NCBI RefSeq assembly: GCF_041080625.1
Contig: NZ_CP163518.1
Span: 4,836,001 to 4,900,000, forward strand
Reading direction: 5' to 3'
Length of the DNA stretch: 64,000 nucleotides
Source of the DNA: Streptomyces sp. CG1
GTDB lineage: Bacteria > Actinomycetota > Actinomycetes > Streptomycetales > Streptomycetaceae
The notes under the pieces are model-generated. The model did no database searches. It was not told the origin of the DNA and saw nothing but the letters and a program-made list of their open reading frames with translations. The position numbers were made by a program, and so were the translations under genes. Below are positions 42,849 through 51,392 of the stretch, piece by piece (the first letter of the stretch is position 1; each line of letters begins with the position of its first letter).

Positions 42849-43159
42849 GCTCGCCCTCCCCCCGAGACCTCGCAGCGAATCAAGGGTTGTCTTCGGCGCT
42901 TCTCTAAGGTGCCTCTTACGGTGCTGTCTGAGTTTCCCCGCCACTGAATCACAGCGCGCTGCCCACTCGGTACACAGGGTCAACAATTCCTGCTCCTTGT
43001 GACTCAAGTCACAGGAGAACATGAACAATTGAGTGGAGTTTCTGTGTTTTGCCGGTGGATTTACTGGTCGGTACCGGCCCGCTCGGGCGATGGTCCTAGG
43101 ACCCGGCTCGGGCGGACGCCCGATGCGGCCCGCGCGGAGCGGAGATTAGCGTTTCCGGC
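42849..43159. other. Divergent promoter region of cdgB and the flavin reductase
   Basis: No gene is seen here. The palindrome TGTGAC-TCAA-GTCACA (42998-43013) lies 150 bases before the cdgB start. The GTGA-n6-TCAC form resembles BldD half-sites, and cdgB is an established BldD target. GGTCGGTACCGGCC around 43069-43082 is a second, weaker palindrome nearer the flavin reductase. Confidence 0.55.
42998..43013. promoter_or_regulatory. BldD-like palindrome upstream of cdgB
   Basis: A perfect 6+4+6 palindrome, TGTGACTCAAGTCACA. It fits the AGTGA/TCACT-type half-sites reported for BldD except at the outer bases. Confidence 0.6.
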
Positions 43160-43732
43160 GTGCTGAAGACGCCCTCACCCACCGCCACCGCCGCTTCCGG
43201 GCATGCTGAGGGGGTGAGCAACGACGAGTTCCGGGCCGCGATGTCCCGGCTGGCCGCCGGAGTGGTCCTGGTGACCGCGCAGGAGCCGCCGCTGGACCCG
43301 GACGACCCGGACGCGCCGGGCGTGGAGGACGTCGGCATGACCGCCACCGCCTTCCTGTCGGTCTCCCTCGACCCGCCGCTGGTCCTGGTCAGCCTGCGCG
43401 AGGGCTCCCGCATGGACGACCTGCTCGACGAGCAGCCCCTGTGGGCGGTGTCGGTGCTCACCGAGAACCAGCGGCACATCGCGGGCCGGTTCGCGATGAA
43501 GGGCCGGATCAGCGACCGGCTGCTCTTCGAGGGCATCCCCTACGACCGCGGCGAGGCCACCGGCGCCCCGCTGGTCGGCGGTGCGCTGGCCACGCTGGAG
43601 TGCCGCACCGAGCAGCGGGTGACGGCGGGCGACCACACGCTCGTCATCGGCCGCGTCCTGACCGCTCACGTCCCGAGCGCGGAGGGCGGCCCGCTGCTGT
43701 ATTTCCGGGGCCGGTACCGCCAGTTGGGCTGA
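43160..43732 (+). CDS. Flavin reductase-like FMN-binding protein
   Basis: The 190-residue protein has the flavin reductase fold: AMSRLAAGVVLVTAQ (about residues 27-41), GMTATAFLSVSLDPPLVLVS (about 59-78), then WAVSVLTENQRHIAGRF and VIGRVLTAHV. It reduces free flavin with NAD(P)H or is the reductase of a two-component oxygenase, whose partner is not adjacent. The insert after VTAQ (EPPLDPDDPDAPGVEDV) is longer than usual. GTG 43160 is used; GTG 43214 (MSNDEFRAAMSR) is a real alternative. Confidence 0.83.
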   Translation: MLKTPSPTATAASGHAEGVSNDEFRAAMSRLAAGVVLVTAQEPPLDPDDPDAPGVEDVGMTATAFLSVSLDPPLVLVSLREGSRMDDLLDEQPLWAVSVLTENQRHIAGRFAMKGRISDRLLFEGIPYDRGEATGAPLVGGALATLECRTEQRVTAGDHTLVIGRVLTAHVPSAEGGPLLYFRGRYRQLG

Positions 43733-43755
43733 GCCTCGAAGTCCTCGATTCTCGC

Positions 43756-43785
43756 GGCGTAAATCCAGTATCCGGGTTTTACGCC
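43756..43785 (+). terminator. Terminator of the flavin reductase gene
   Basis: GGCGTAAA (43756-43763) and TTTACGCC (43778-43785) form an 8-bp stem with a 14-base loop, 23 bases after the stop codon. The A/T-rich arms contrast with the local GC. Confidence 0.55.
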
Positions 43786-43880
43786 CTCCCTGTCACCGTC
43801 TTCACGGATGATCTTCGCATCCGGAAACGCCCCTAGGGTTTCCATGGACCCAACGGCACGGCATTTCCGAGGAGTTGACG

Positions 43881-44408
43881 ATGACGAACAGCCGTCCGCG
43901 CCTGCCCGAACTGGCCGCGGAACTGGAGCAGATGGCCGCGGCGGACCATGAACTGGCCGTCCGCGGCCACAGCGACGACCCGGCCGAACAGCTCGCGTGG
44001 CGCAGGCTGACCACGCGGCACGCGGACCGGCTCGGCGAGATCATGGACGAGCACGGCTGGCCCGCCGCCGACCTGGTCGGCCCGGAGGCCGCCCGCGCGG
44101 CCTGGCTGATCGCCCAGCACGCGGACCGTCGGCTCGACATCCAACGCCGCGCGCTACGACTGCTGGAGCAGGTGGTGGCGGAGAACAGGGCCACCGCCCG
44201 CGAACTCGCCTTCCTCCGTGACCGCACCCTCGTCAACGAGGGCCACGAGCAGATCTACGGCACCCAGATCGCCGGCATCCACAACGGCTCCCCGGTCCCC
44301 TGGCCGTCCATCGACCCCGAGCACCTGGACGAACGCCGAGAGCAGGCGGGCATCGAGCCGTACGAGGAGTACATAGCCCGGCACACCCCGCCGCGCAGCG
44401 CTCCGTGA
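43881..44408 (+). CDS. DUF6624-like hypothetical protein
   Basis: The 175-residue product from ATG 43881 (GGAG seven bases upstream) is helical and has LTTRHADRLGEIMDEHGWPA then DLVGPEAARAAWLIAQHADR, a tandem of similar R/HADR motifs. It ends with DRTLVNEGHEQIYGTQIAGI and PSIDPEHLDERREQAG. This pattern is found in widespread bacterial proteins of unknown role, lately DUF6624. The conserved histidines may bind a metal. It stands alone between the flavin reductase and a sigma factor. Confidence 0.72.
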   Translation: MTNSRPRLPELAAELEQMAAADHELAVRGHSDDPAEQLAWRRLTTRHADRLGEIMDEHGWPAADLVGPEAARAAWLIAQHADRRLDIQRRALRLLEQVVAENRATARELAFLRDRTLVNEGHEQIYGTQIAGIHNGSPVPWPSIDPEHLDERREQAGIEPYEEYIARHTPPRSAP

Positions 44409-44461
44409 GGTGGCCGTCGGGGCCTCGCCGTTGCGTGTGCGACCGTCCCCGACCGCCAGGT

Positions 44462-45346
44462 CTACGCCGGCTCGATCGTCAGCGTGGACAGGTCCGTCGG
44501 GTTGGTGACGACGTCGATGGACGTGATGCGGTCGGCGACGAAGGTGAACGTCAGGACGCGCTCGACGCGACCGTCGGCGTACACGACCAGCCCCGTCGCA
44601 CCGTCCACCAGCACAGGCTGAGCCACCTGCGCGAGATGCGCGAAGCTCTTCGCCCCGGAGGCGACCCCGGCCGCTCCCACCGTCGCACCGGCCTCGCTCC
44701 GCGCGACCACGTCCGGATCGAGCACGGCCAGCAGCCCGTCGAAGTCACCGCCCCGCGCGGCCGCCAGAAACGCGTCGACGACCTCCCGCTGCCGCACCAG
44801 ATCGGCCTCCGGCGCATCCGCCCCCCGCACCCGCCGCCGCGCCCGGCTGGCCAGCTGCCGCGCCGCGACCGGGCTGCGCCCGAGGACCCCGCCGACCTCC
44901 TCGAACGGCACCCCGAACAGATCGTGCAGCACGAACGCCAGCCGCTCGGCCGGCGAGAGCGCGTCGAGGACGACGAGCAAGGCCACCCCGACCGAGTCCG
45001 CGAGCAGGGCGTCCTGCGCCGGGTCAGGTGCGGCGGAGGGTCCCGGATGCCAGGTGTCGAGCGGCTGCTCGCCCCGGGAACGGCGGGAGCGGAGCATGTC
45101 CAGGCAGACCCGGCCGACCACGGTCGTCAACCAGCCGCCGAGGTTGCCCACCTCACGGGTGTCGGACCGGCTCAGCCGGAACCACGCCTCCTGCACCGCG
45201 TCCTCGGCCTCCGCGGCCGAGCCCAGCATCCGGTAGGCGACGGCCCGCAGATGCCCCCGGTACGCCTCGAACCGCTCGGCGAGAAGGTCGTCGTCGCGGT
45301 GCTGCTCGTTGTCGCTCATCGGGGTCTTCGGCCTCTCCGTCGCCAT
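44462..45346 (-). CDS. ECF41-type sigma factor with C-terminal SnoaL-like domain
   Basis: This extracytoplasmic-function sigma factor has 294 residues. Region 2 is RFEAYRGHLRAVAYRMLGSAAEAEDAVQEAWFRL in two parts (about residues 25-58) and region 4 is ALSPAERLAFVLHDLFGVPFEEVGGVLGRS (about 128-157). The extra C-terminal SnoaL-like domain (about 185-294, VVDAFLAAARGGDFDGLLAV) defines ECF41 and replaces an anti-sigma factor. ECF41 genes usually sit beside a carboxymuconolactone decarboxylase, oxidoreductase or epimerase gene (COE). None is adjacent here. Confidence 0.87.
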   Translation of the reverse strand: MATERPKTPMSDNEQHRDDDLLAERFEAYRGHLRAVAYRMLGSAAEAEDAVQEAWFRLSRSDTREVGNLGGWLTTVVGRVCLDMLRSRRSRGEQPLDTWHPGPSAAPDPAQDALLADSVGVALLVVLDALSPAERLAFVLHDLFGVPFEEVGGVLGRSPVAARQLASRARRRVRGADAPEADLVRQREVVDAFLAAARGGDFDGLLAVLDPDVVARSEAGATVGAAGVASGAKSFAHLAQVAQPVLVDGATGLVVYADGRVERVLTFTFVADRITSIDVVTNPTDLSTLTIEPA

Positions 45347-45437
45347 CGCTGGTCCTCTACCTCACTGACGATCGACGGGCCGGATATGTGACTGGCTCAC
45401 CGGGTGGATGCGGGCATCGGCATGCCGAGCGGCAGCC

Positions 45438-45500
45438 GTCGTACGCCTAAGGGCACACCTCGTATGCCCAGGGGCCACACCTCATATGCCCGAGGCCGGG
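45438..45500. repeat. Three degenerate 21-22-bp tandem repeats
   Basis: GTACGCCTAAGGGCACACC, GTATGCCCAGGGGCCACACC and ATATGCCCGAGGCCGGG follow one another with TC between units. They sit downstream of arfB and upstream of the sigma factor gene on the minus strand. No function is evident. Confidence 0.6.
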
Positions 45501-45507
45501 CGTCCGC

Positions 45508-45936
45508 TCACGACCAGTCGCGGCCGGTGCGGCCCCGCTTGGTGTCCGAGCGCTGTTTCTTCTCCCGCAGCCGGCGTTCATTGATACCGCGCGGGATACG
45601 GGTCGGCCGGCGCGGCTTCGGCGGGGGCGCGCTGGCCTCCGCGAGAAGGGCGGCGAGGCGTACGGCGGCGGTCTCGCGGTTGCGCCACTGGGAGCGGTGC
45701 TCGGAGGACCGTACGACGACGACCCCGTCGACCAGCCGCCCGGCCAGCCGCTGCAGCGCCCGCTCCTTCCACACCTGGGGAAGCGCCTCGGTGCGCGCGA
45801 GGTCGAAGCGCAGCTCCACCTGGGAGTCGCTGGTGTTGACGTGCTGTCCGCCGGGCCCGGACGACCTGGAGAAACGCCACGTCAGCTCGGCCTCGGGGAG
45901 CGAGACCGAACCACGGATGATGTAAGGCCCGGACAT
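45508..45936 (-). CDS. arfB: Alternative ribosome-rescue factor (ArfB-like peptidyl-tRNA hydrolase)
   Basis: ArfB frees stalled ribosomes by hydrolysing peptidyl-tRNA. The 142-residue product has the catalytic GGQ loop in SRSSGPGGQHVNTSDSQVEL (about residues 23-42) and a basic C-terminal tail (RLREKKQRSDTKRGRTGRDW) that enters the mRNA channel. ATG 45936 gives the usual start MSGPYIIRGSVSLPEAELTW. ATG 45945 adds three residues. Domain and tail are intact. Confidence 0.9.
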   Translation of the reverse strand: MSGPYIIRGSVSLPEAELTWRFSRSSGPGGQHVNTSDSQVELRFDLARTEALPQVWKERALQRLAGRLVDGVVVVRSSEHRSQWRNRETAAVRLAALLAEASAPPPKPRRPTRIPRGINERRLREKKQRSDTKRGRTGRDWS

Positions 45937-46096
45937 GCGTCCCATGTTCCCGGTCCGGCCCGCCTCGCGTCACCCCGTTTTCGCCCTCGGTAAAAAAGGT
46001 AAAGGGATCCGGAACCACTGGGACCCCCCTCGGCGTTCTTCGAGGTGACGGTTAGCTTCGTCGGCACAGAAACCTAAACGGAAGGGACTCCCAATC

Positions 46097-46672
46097 ATGG
46101 CTGTAAGCCTGTCCAAGGGTGGCAACGTCTCGCTCACCAAGGAGGCTCCGGGCCTGACCGCCGTCGCCGTGGGCCTCGGCTGGGACGTCCGCACCACGAC
46201 CGGCACGGACTTCGACCTGGACGCCTCCGCGATCGCGGTCAACGCCCAGGGCAAGGTCCACTCGGACGCGCACTTCGTCTTCTTCAACAACAAGCAGACC
46301 CCGGACAACTCCATCGTCCACACCGGCGACAACACCACCGGCCAGGGCGAGGGCGACGACGAGACGATCAACGTCAACCTGGCCGCGCTCCCGGCCGAGA
46401 TCGACAAGGTCGTCTTCCCGGTCTCCATCTACGACGCCGAGAACCGCGGCCAGAACTTCGGCCAGGTCCGCAACGCCTACATCCGCATCGTCAACCAGGC
46501 CGGCGGCGGCGAGATCGCCCGCTACGACCTCTCCGAGGACGCCGCCACCGAGACGGCCATGGTCTTCGGCGAGCTGTACCGCAACGGCGCGGAGTGGAAG
46601 TTCCGTGCGGTGGGCCAGGGTTACGCCTCGGGCCTGGTCGGCATCGCCCAGGACTTCGGCGTGAACGTCTGA
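46097..46672 (+). CDS. terD: TerD-family stress protein
   Basis: TerD proteins are calcium-binding beta-sandwich proteins linked to tellurite resistance and to differentiation in Streptomyces. The 191-residue product starts MAVSLSKGGNVSLTKEAPGL and has the family core VGLGWDVRTTTGTDFDLDAS (about residues 26-45), DETINVNLAALPAEIDKVVF, and YDAENRGQNFGQVRNAYIRI. Length is normal. The ribosome site is GGAAGGGA upstream. No other ter genes are adjacent, so a stand-alone paralogue is likely. Confidence 0.93.
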   Translation: MAVSLSKGGNVSLTKEAPGLTAVAVGLGWDVRTTTGTDFDLDASAIAVNAQGKVHSDAHFVFFNNKQTPDNSIVHTGDNTTGQGEGDDETINVNLAALPAEIDKVVFPVSIYDAENRGQNFGQVRNAYIRIVNQAGGGEIARYDLSEDAATETAMVFGELYRNGAEWKFRAVGQGYASGLVGIAQDFGVNV

Positions 46673-46714
46673 CGGACGCCGCGCTGAGCTTCGCCGGTGT
46701 CTCGCTGAGCTACG

Positions 46715-46754
46715 GCAGTGCCTCGCGCCCGCCCCGGGACCGGCGAGGCACTGC
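46715..46754. terminator. Terminator between terD and the M1 peptidase
   Basis: GCAGTGCCTCGC (46715-46726) and GCGAGGCACTGC (46743-46754) form a perfect 12-bp stem with a 16-base loop, between convergent genes. A run of GGGCCATGGGT repeats follows at about 46793-46822. Confidence 0.78.
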
Positions 46755-46825
46755 ACCGGGCGGAAACCTGCGGTGAGACGGGCGGATGGTCATGGGTCGG
46801 GCCATGGGTTGGGCCATGGGTGGAA

Positions 46826-48229
46826 TCACGGGTGGGCCGGCTTGCCGTCGCCGTACAGCCAGTCCTTCCAGATCTCGCTGAAGTCGTGCCGCGGGGCCTT
46901 CTTCTCCACGTACGCGGTGAAGTCGGCGGTGTCCGCGTTGCCGTAGCGGTGGGCGGCGGCCCAGCCCTGGATGATGTCGTAGAAGGCGTCGTCGCCGACC
47001 TTCTGCCGGATCTTCTGCAGCACCATCGCGCCGCGCTGGTAGACGGGACTGTCGGAGATATGGGCGGCGCTCGACGGTTTCGCCGGCGGGAAGGTCCAGA
47101 TGGCGTCGTTGTCGCCGTTGTAGTAGTCCATGAAGGTCTGCTGGGCGCTCTTGCCGCCGTGGTCCTCCCAGTACAGCCACTCCGCGTAGGTGGCGAAGGC
47201 CTCGTTGAGCCACATGTCCTGCCAGGACTTGGGGGTGACCGAGTCGCCGTACCACTGGTGGGCCAGTTCATGCACGAGCGTGTTGGTGTCGAACTGGTCG
47301 GCGGGGAGGACGGGCCGGTTCTGGGTCTCCAGGGCGTAGCCGGCGGCGCCCGGCCCGGCGACGATCGCGCCGGTGGAGGAGAAGGGGTACGGGCCGAAGT
47401 TGATCTCCTCCCAGTGGATTATGTCGGGGAGCTTCGCCAGCACGTCCTGGGTGTCCTTCGCCTGGGAGGGGTCGACGGCGGTGAGGATCGGCAGGCCGTG
47501 CGGGCCCGTGGTGCGGGCGATGTCGTAGTGACCGACGGCGACCGTGGCGAGGTAGCTCGCCATGGGCTGGGCGGTGTGCCAGTGGAAGGTCGTACGGCCG
47601 CCCTTGGTGGTCTGGTCCGCCAACTCGCCGTTGGAGAGCGCCTGGAGACCCTTGGGGACGGTGACCGTGATGTCGTACGTCGCCTTGTCGGAGGGGTGGT
47701 CGTTGCCGGGGAACCAGGCCATGGAGCCGACGGGTTCGCCGAGGCCGAGGGCGCCGTCGGCGGTGGGCAGCCAGCCCTCCCGCGAGCCGTCGGGGTCGGT
47801 GAGGGTGCGCGGGGTGCCCGAGTAGCGGACAGTGGTCCGGAACGTTTCGCCCTTGCTCAGGTCGTCGCGCGGACGGACCGTGAGCTTCTGGCCGGCCCGG
47901 GCGAAGAGGGCCTTCTTGCCCTCCACCGTGACCGAGTCCACGTCCAGCCCGGCCAGGTCGAGATTGAACGCGGACAGATCCTGGGTGGCGCGGGCGGTGA
48001 TCACCGCCGTGCCGGTGAGATGACGGCCTGCGGGGGTGTAGTCGAGGGCCAGGTCGTAGTGTCCGACGTGATAGCCGCCGTTGCCGGCCTTCGGGAAGTA
48101 CGGGTCGCGTACGCCGGAGCCGCCCGGGCTGCCGTGCACACCGCCGACGCCGCCGCCGCACGCGGCGCTGGTGAGAGCGAGGGCGAGCAGGGCCGCGGTG
48201 GCCGGGACAAGGCGTACGGATCTGGACAT
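46826..48229 (-). CDS. M1-family zinc aminopeptidase, lipoprotein
   Basis: The 467-residue protein is exported: a signal peptide ends near TSAAC, a lipobox-like site at about residue 24, followed by a glycine-rich linker. The peptidase domain has the zinc motif TLVHELAHQWYGDSV (HExxH, about residues 317-331) and the third ligand in MWLNEAFATYAEW about 18 residues on. It is shorter than PepN, so it lacks the C-terminal domain, like other Streptomyces secreted M1 lipoproteins. It probably trims peptides at the cell surface. It converges with terD. Confidence 0.88.
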   Translation of the reverse strand: MSRSVRLVPATAALLALALTSAACGGGVGGVHGSPGGSGVRDPYFPKAGNGGYHVGHYDLALDYTPAGRHLTGTAVITARATQDLSAFNLDLAGLDVDSVTVEGKKALFARAGQKLTVRPRDDLSKGETFRTTVRYSGTPRTLTDPDGSREGWLPTADGALGLGEPVGSMAWFPGNDHPSDKATYDITVTVPKGLQALSNGELADQTTKGGRTTFHWHTAQPMASYLATVAVGHYDIARTTGPHGLPILTAVDPSQAKDTQDVLAKLPDIIHWEEINFGPYPFSSTGAIVAGPGAAGYALETQNRPVLPADQFDTNTLVHELAHQWYGDSVTPKSWQDMWLNEAFATYAEWLYWEDHGGKSAQQTFMDYYNGDNDAIWTFPPAKPSSAAHISDSPVYQRGAMVLQKIRQKVGDDAFYDIIQGWAAAHRYGNADTADFTAYVEKKAPRHDFSEIWKDWLYGDGKPAHP

Positions 48230-48255
48230 GTCAGCGATCTTATGTGCAGGGGTGT

Positions 48256-48783
48256 GTGTCGAAGCGTGTCACCATCTCTTCCGTGCTCGACATCGGCTAC
48301 GCCCTCTCCAACCGGTTCCCGGACCCCCCGCAGACCGACTACCGCCACGCGGACGTCCACGCGCTGCGCCACGATCTGTTCTGCGGTGACGTGTATCTCG
48401 CGGACACCAAGACCGACCGGGAGCTGTCCACAGCCTGGGGATGGGTGCCGGTGCTGGACTTCGCGTGGGCGCTGTGCGACATCGTGGAGCGGCTGGACCG
48501 GGATCCGATGGGCTCCCGCGCCGCCCGGCCGCAGCGGGCGGAACTGGACTTCACCGAGTCCACCGACCGGATGCTCTTCGAGCGCCGCTTCGGCTGGGTC
48601 GACATCACCGCCGACTGGGCGCCGGCCGAGGAGTCGCCGCTCTCCTTCTCCCACTCCGCACTGCGCCGCGAGGCCCGCGACTTCCTGCACGACCTGATCG
48701 CGGACCTCACCGACCTCCATGAGGACCTCGCGGAGAACCCGGCCGTCTGGACCCTGCAGGCCCGCTTCCCCCGAGTCCCGTAG
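48256..48783 (+). CDS. Hypothetical protein
   Basis: The 175-residue product contains LDIGYALSNRFPDPPQTDYR, YLADTKTDRELSTAWGWVPV and LDFAWALCDIVERLD, and ends with LTDLHEDLAENPAVWTLQAR. It is acidic and soluble by inspection. Three in-frame GTG starts (48244, 48256, 48283) are possible and none has a clear ribosome site. I choose 48256. I do not recognise a function. It is divergent from the M1 peptidase gene and converges on the pentapeptide gene. Confidence 0.65.
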   Translation: MSKRVTISSVLDIGYALSNRFPDPPQTDYRHADVHALRHDLFCGDVYLADTKTDRELSTAWGWVPVLDFAWALCDIVERLDRDPMGSRAARPQRAELDFTESTDRMLFERRFGWVDITADWAPAEESPLSFSHSALRREARDFLHDLIADLTDLHEDLAENPAVWTLQARFPRVP

Positions 48784-48786
48784 GGC

Positions 48787-49479
48787 CTACTCCACCCGGA
48801 TGCCCAGCTCCGCCGCCAGCACCGGTGCCAGATCGAGCAGTTGCCCGGTGCTGATCACCGCCCCCGACAGCCGGTCCAGCCCCCGCACAATCTCCAGCGG
48901 AGCGGCCCCTCGCAGGTCCACGTCCTTCAGCGTCGCGCTGCCGAAGTCGGCCTCTCTCAGCGCGCAGTCGACGAACTCCACCCGCTCCAGGGTCGCACCG
49001 GCGAAGTCCGGCTCGACCAGGACACAGGACTCGAACACGACGTCCTTGAGACGGGCCTCCCGCAGATTCAGATAGTCGATCTTGCCACCGCGCACCACGA
49101 CCCGCTCCAGGACGGCTCCGTGCAACTGCGTGCCGCCCAGCCGGGCGTCGACCAGCTCGACGTCCCGGAACGTGGACTCGGCGAGATGCGTCCCCACCCC
49201 GCGCAGCCCCGTCAGGACCGAGTCCAGCACTCTGGCCCGGCCCAGCGCCGTACCGTCCACCACACAGCCCGTCAGCGCACAGTCCATGAACCGGGCGCCC
49301 ACGCCGTCCTGCCCCGCCAGGTCCGCGTCCCTGAACTCCAGCCCGTCATAGTCCCCGTCGGGCTCCAGCTCCCCCTCCTGCCACGGCTCCAGCGGCGGCA
49401 GCCGCAGCTCCGGCCGTCGCGCACCCTTCACCCCTGCCCGGCCCGCCGCGCGGCCGCCGCCCGTCGCTCTCCTCGCCAT
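48787..49479 (-). CDS. Pentapeptide-repeat protein
   Basis: The 230-residue protein from ATG 49479 has a basic N-terminus and then, from about residue 45 to 195, repeated five-residue units of the A(D/N)LxX form: LEFRDADLAGQDGVGARFMD, ALGRARVLDSVLTGLRGV, LREARLKDVVFESC, ATLERVEFVDCALREADFGS. These make a right-handed quadrilateral beta-helix. Some members mimic DNA and protect gyrase (Qnr, MfpA), but that cannot be told from the repeat. Ends a few bases from the convergent hypothetical gene. Confidence 0.85.
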   Translation of the reverse strand: MARRATGGGRAAGRAGVKGARRPELRLPPLEPWQEGELEPDGDYDGLEFRDADLAGQDGVGARFMDCALTGCVVDGTALGRARVLDSVLTGLRGVGTHLAESTFRDVELVDARLGGTQLHGAVLERVVVRGGKIDYLNLREARLKDVVFESCVLVEPDFAGATLERVEFVDCALREADFGSATLKDVDLRGAAPLEIVRGLDRLSGAVISTGQLLDLAPVLAAELGIRVE

Positions 49480-49621
49480 GCCCCCATGCTGCACCCCACC
49501 ACTGACAATCCGCCTGACCTGGAAAAACGCAGACGGTGTCACATTCCGGCGCCCCCTCGCCGTCGTAGTCACGACCGGTCGTCACACAGCAGAGGAACCG
49601 ACCCGAGGGAGAGCCCACTCC

Positions 49622-50863
49622 ATGCCCCACATCACCGTCGTCGGAGGCGGTTTCGCCGGACTCACCGCCGCGATCACCGCCGCCGAGGCGGGCGCCGAGG
49701 TCAATCTGTACGAGGCCCACCACACCCTCGGCGGCCGCGCCCGCACCGCCGAAGGGCCGTACCGCACCAACGAAGGCCCGCACGCCCTCTACAACGGCGG
49801 CCCGCACTGGACCTGGCTCAAGCAGCGCGACCTCATCGGCCCGCTCGCCCCGATCCCGCCCCTGGACGCCGCCCGGCTGCGGCTGCGCCATCACGGCGCC
49901 CTGCGCCGCACCCCGCCCTTCGGCATGCTGAAGCTGCTGCGCCCGGGCGTGCGGCAGGCCCCCGCCGACGCCGACTTCCTCAGCTGGGCGACCGGCATCG
50001 CCGGCGAGGAGGGCGCCCGCGCCGCGGCCCACTACGCGGCCGTCGCCCTCTTCCACCACGACCCGGGCGCCCTGTCCGCCGCGTTCGTACAGGAACGCCT
50101 GCGCCGGGCCACCAAGCTGCCACCGGAGGCGCACTACCCGGTCGGCGGCTGGGGTCCGCTGATCGACCGGATGGCCGCACGGGCCTGGAACCTGGGCGTG
50201 CGGGTCGAGACGGGGTCCCGTGTCGACGAACTGCCCACCGGCACACCCGTCGTCGTGGCCACCGCACTGCCCGCCGCCCGGAGGCTGCTCGGCGACGACT
50301 CGCTGACCTGGCCGAGCGGCCGTACCGTCCTGCTGGACCTCGCCCTGCGGGCCCGGCGCAGCGACCCCTTCATCCTCTCCGACCTCGACGCGACCGGCTG
50401 GTTCGAGCGGTGCACGGCGCCCGACCGCACCCTCGCGCCGGCCGGGGAACAGCTGATCCAGGCACACCTCCCGATCGGTCCTGACGAGACCCGCGCCGAC
50501 GGGCTGGCCCGCGCCGAGGAACTGCTCGACCTGGGCTTCCGGGACTGGCGCGGGCGGCTGGCCTGGCGGCGGGAGGCCGTGGCGGACGGCCGTACCGGAG
50601 CCGTGGACCTGCCGGGCAGCACCTGGCGGGACCGGCCCGCCGTCGACCGGGGCGACGGCGTGTACCTCGCGGGCGACTCGGTCGCGGCGCCGGGCGTCCT
50701 GTCGGAGGTGTCCTTCAACAGCGCGGTGACGGCGGTCTCCCTGATCCTCGGCCGGCCCGCGGTTGACCTCAAACGTGCCTCCACTCCTTCGGCCCCGCCG
50801 AGAACCTCACCCACGAGGCGGCCGAGGACCCGCTGGCCGGGCACCCGCACCCGCAATCAGTGA
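49622..50863 (+). CDS. FAD-dependent oxidoreductase of the phytoene-desaturase/amine-oxidase fold
   Basis: The 413-residue protein begins MPHITVVGGGFAGLTAAITA with a classic GxGxxG dinucleotide-binding motif, then the glutamate EAHHTLGGRARTAEG. The FAD C-terminal motif is GDGVYLAGDSVAAPGVLSE (about residues 341-359). The fold fits carotenoid desaturases and flavin amine oxidases. No carotenoid genes are adjacent, so the substrate is unknown. A basic tail after residue 385 may extend past the domain, and its end overlaps the convergent GNAT gene by seven bases. Confidence 0.82.
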   Translation: MPHITVVGGGFAGLTAAITAAEAGAEVNLYEAHHTLGGRARTAEGPYRTNEGPHALYNGGPHWTWLKQRDLIGPLAPIPPLDAARLRLRHHGALRRTPPFGMLKLLRPGVRQAPADADFLSWATGIAGEEGARAAAHYAAVALFHHDPGALSAAFVQERLRRATKLPPEAHYPVGGWGPLIDRMAARAWNLGVRVETGSRVDELPTGTPVVVATALPAARRLLGDDSLTWPSGRTVLLDLALRARRSDPFILSDLDATGWFERCTAPDRTLAPAGEQLIQAHLPIGPDETRADGLARAEELLDLGFRDWRGRLAWRREAVADGRTGAVDLPGSTWRDRPAVDRGDGVYLAGDSVAAPGVLSEVSFNSAVTAVSLILGRPAVDLKRASTPSAPPRTSPTRRPRTRWPGTRTRNQ

Positions 50864-51336
50864 CCCGAGCCCAGCGCCGCCAGCGCCCCGTCCGTGAGCC
50901 GGTACACCGTCCACTCGTCCTGCGGACGCGCACCGAGCGCCTCGTAGAAACCGATCGCCGGCCGGTTCCAGTCCAGCACCGACCACTCCAGACGCTCGTA
51001 CCCCCGCTCCACACAGATCCGCGCCAGCTCCGTCAGCAGCGCCCGCCCGTGCCCGCCACCGCGCGCGCTGGGCCGGACGTACAGATCCTCGAGGTAGATC
51101 CCGTGCGCCCCGCGCCACGTCGAGAAGTTCAAGAACCACAGCGCGAACCCGACCGGCTCACCGCTCTCGTCGTCCACCGCCATGTGTGCGAAGGCGGCCG
51201 GCCGCTCCCCGAACAACGCCTCCCGCAACTGCTCCTCACTCGCCCGCGCCTCCTCGGGCGCCTTCTCGTACTCGGCCAGCTCACGGACTAGGGCGTGGAT
51301 GACGGGGATATCGGCAGGGGTCGCGGTACGAATCAT
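50857..51336 (-). CDS. GNAT acetyltransferase, diamine-acetyltransferase-like
   Basis: The 159-residue protein starts MIRTATPADIPVIHALVREL and has the GNAT features FALWFLNFSTWRGAHGIYLE, DLYVRPSARGGGHGRALL (acetyl-CoA loop, about residues 86-103) and a C-terminal WNRPAIGFYEALGA. The pattern FSTW-x-G-x-GIYLEDLYV is typical of spermidine/spermine and thialysine acetyltransferases. Polyamine is therefore the likely acceptor, but this is by family only. Confidence 0.85.
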   Translation of the reverse strand: MIRTATPADIPVIHALVRELAEYEKAPEEARASEEQLREALFGERPAAFAHMAVDDESGEPVGFALWFLNFSTWRGAHGIYLEDLYVRPSARGGGHGRALLTELARICVERGYERLEWSVLDWNRPAIGFYEALGARPQDEWTVYRLTDGALAALGSGH

Positions 51337-51392
51337 GACGGGAGGCTAACCGGGCCCATCGTGCCGGGGCGCTCCCCCTCGGTGCCGGCCCC

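Noticed and set aside
46790..46825. GGGCCATGGGT repeats as a regulatory array
   Set aside because: They lie downstream of two convergent genes after a terminator and are probably slippage products without function.
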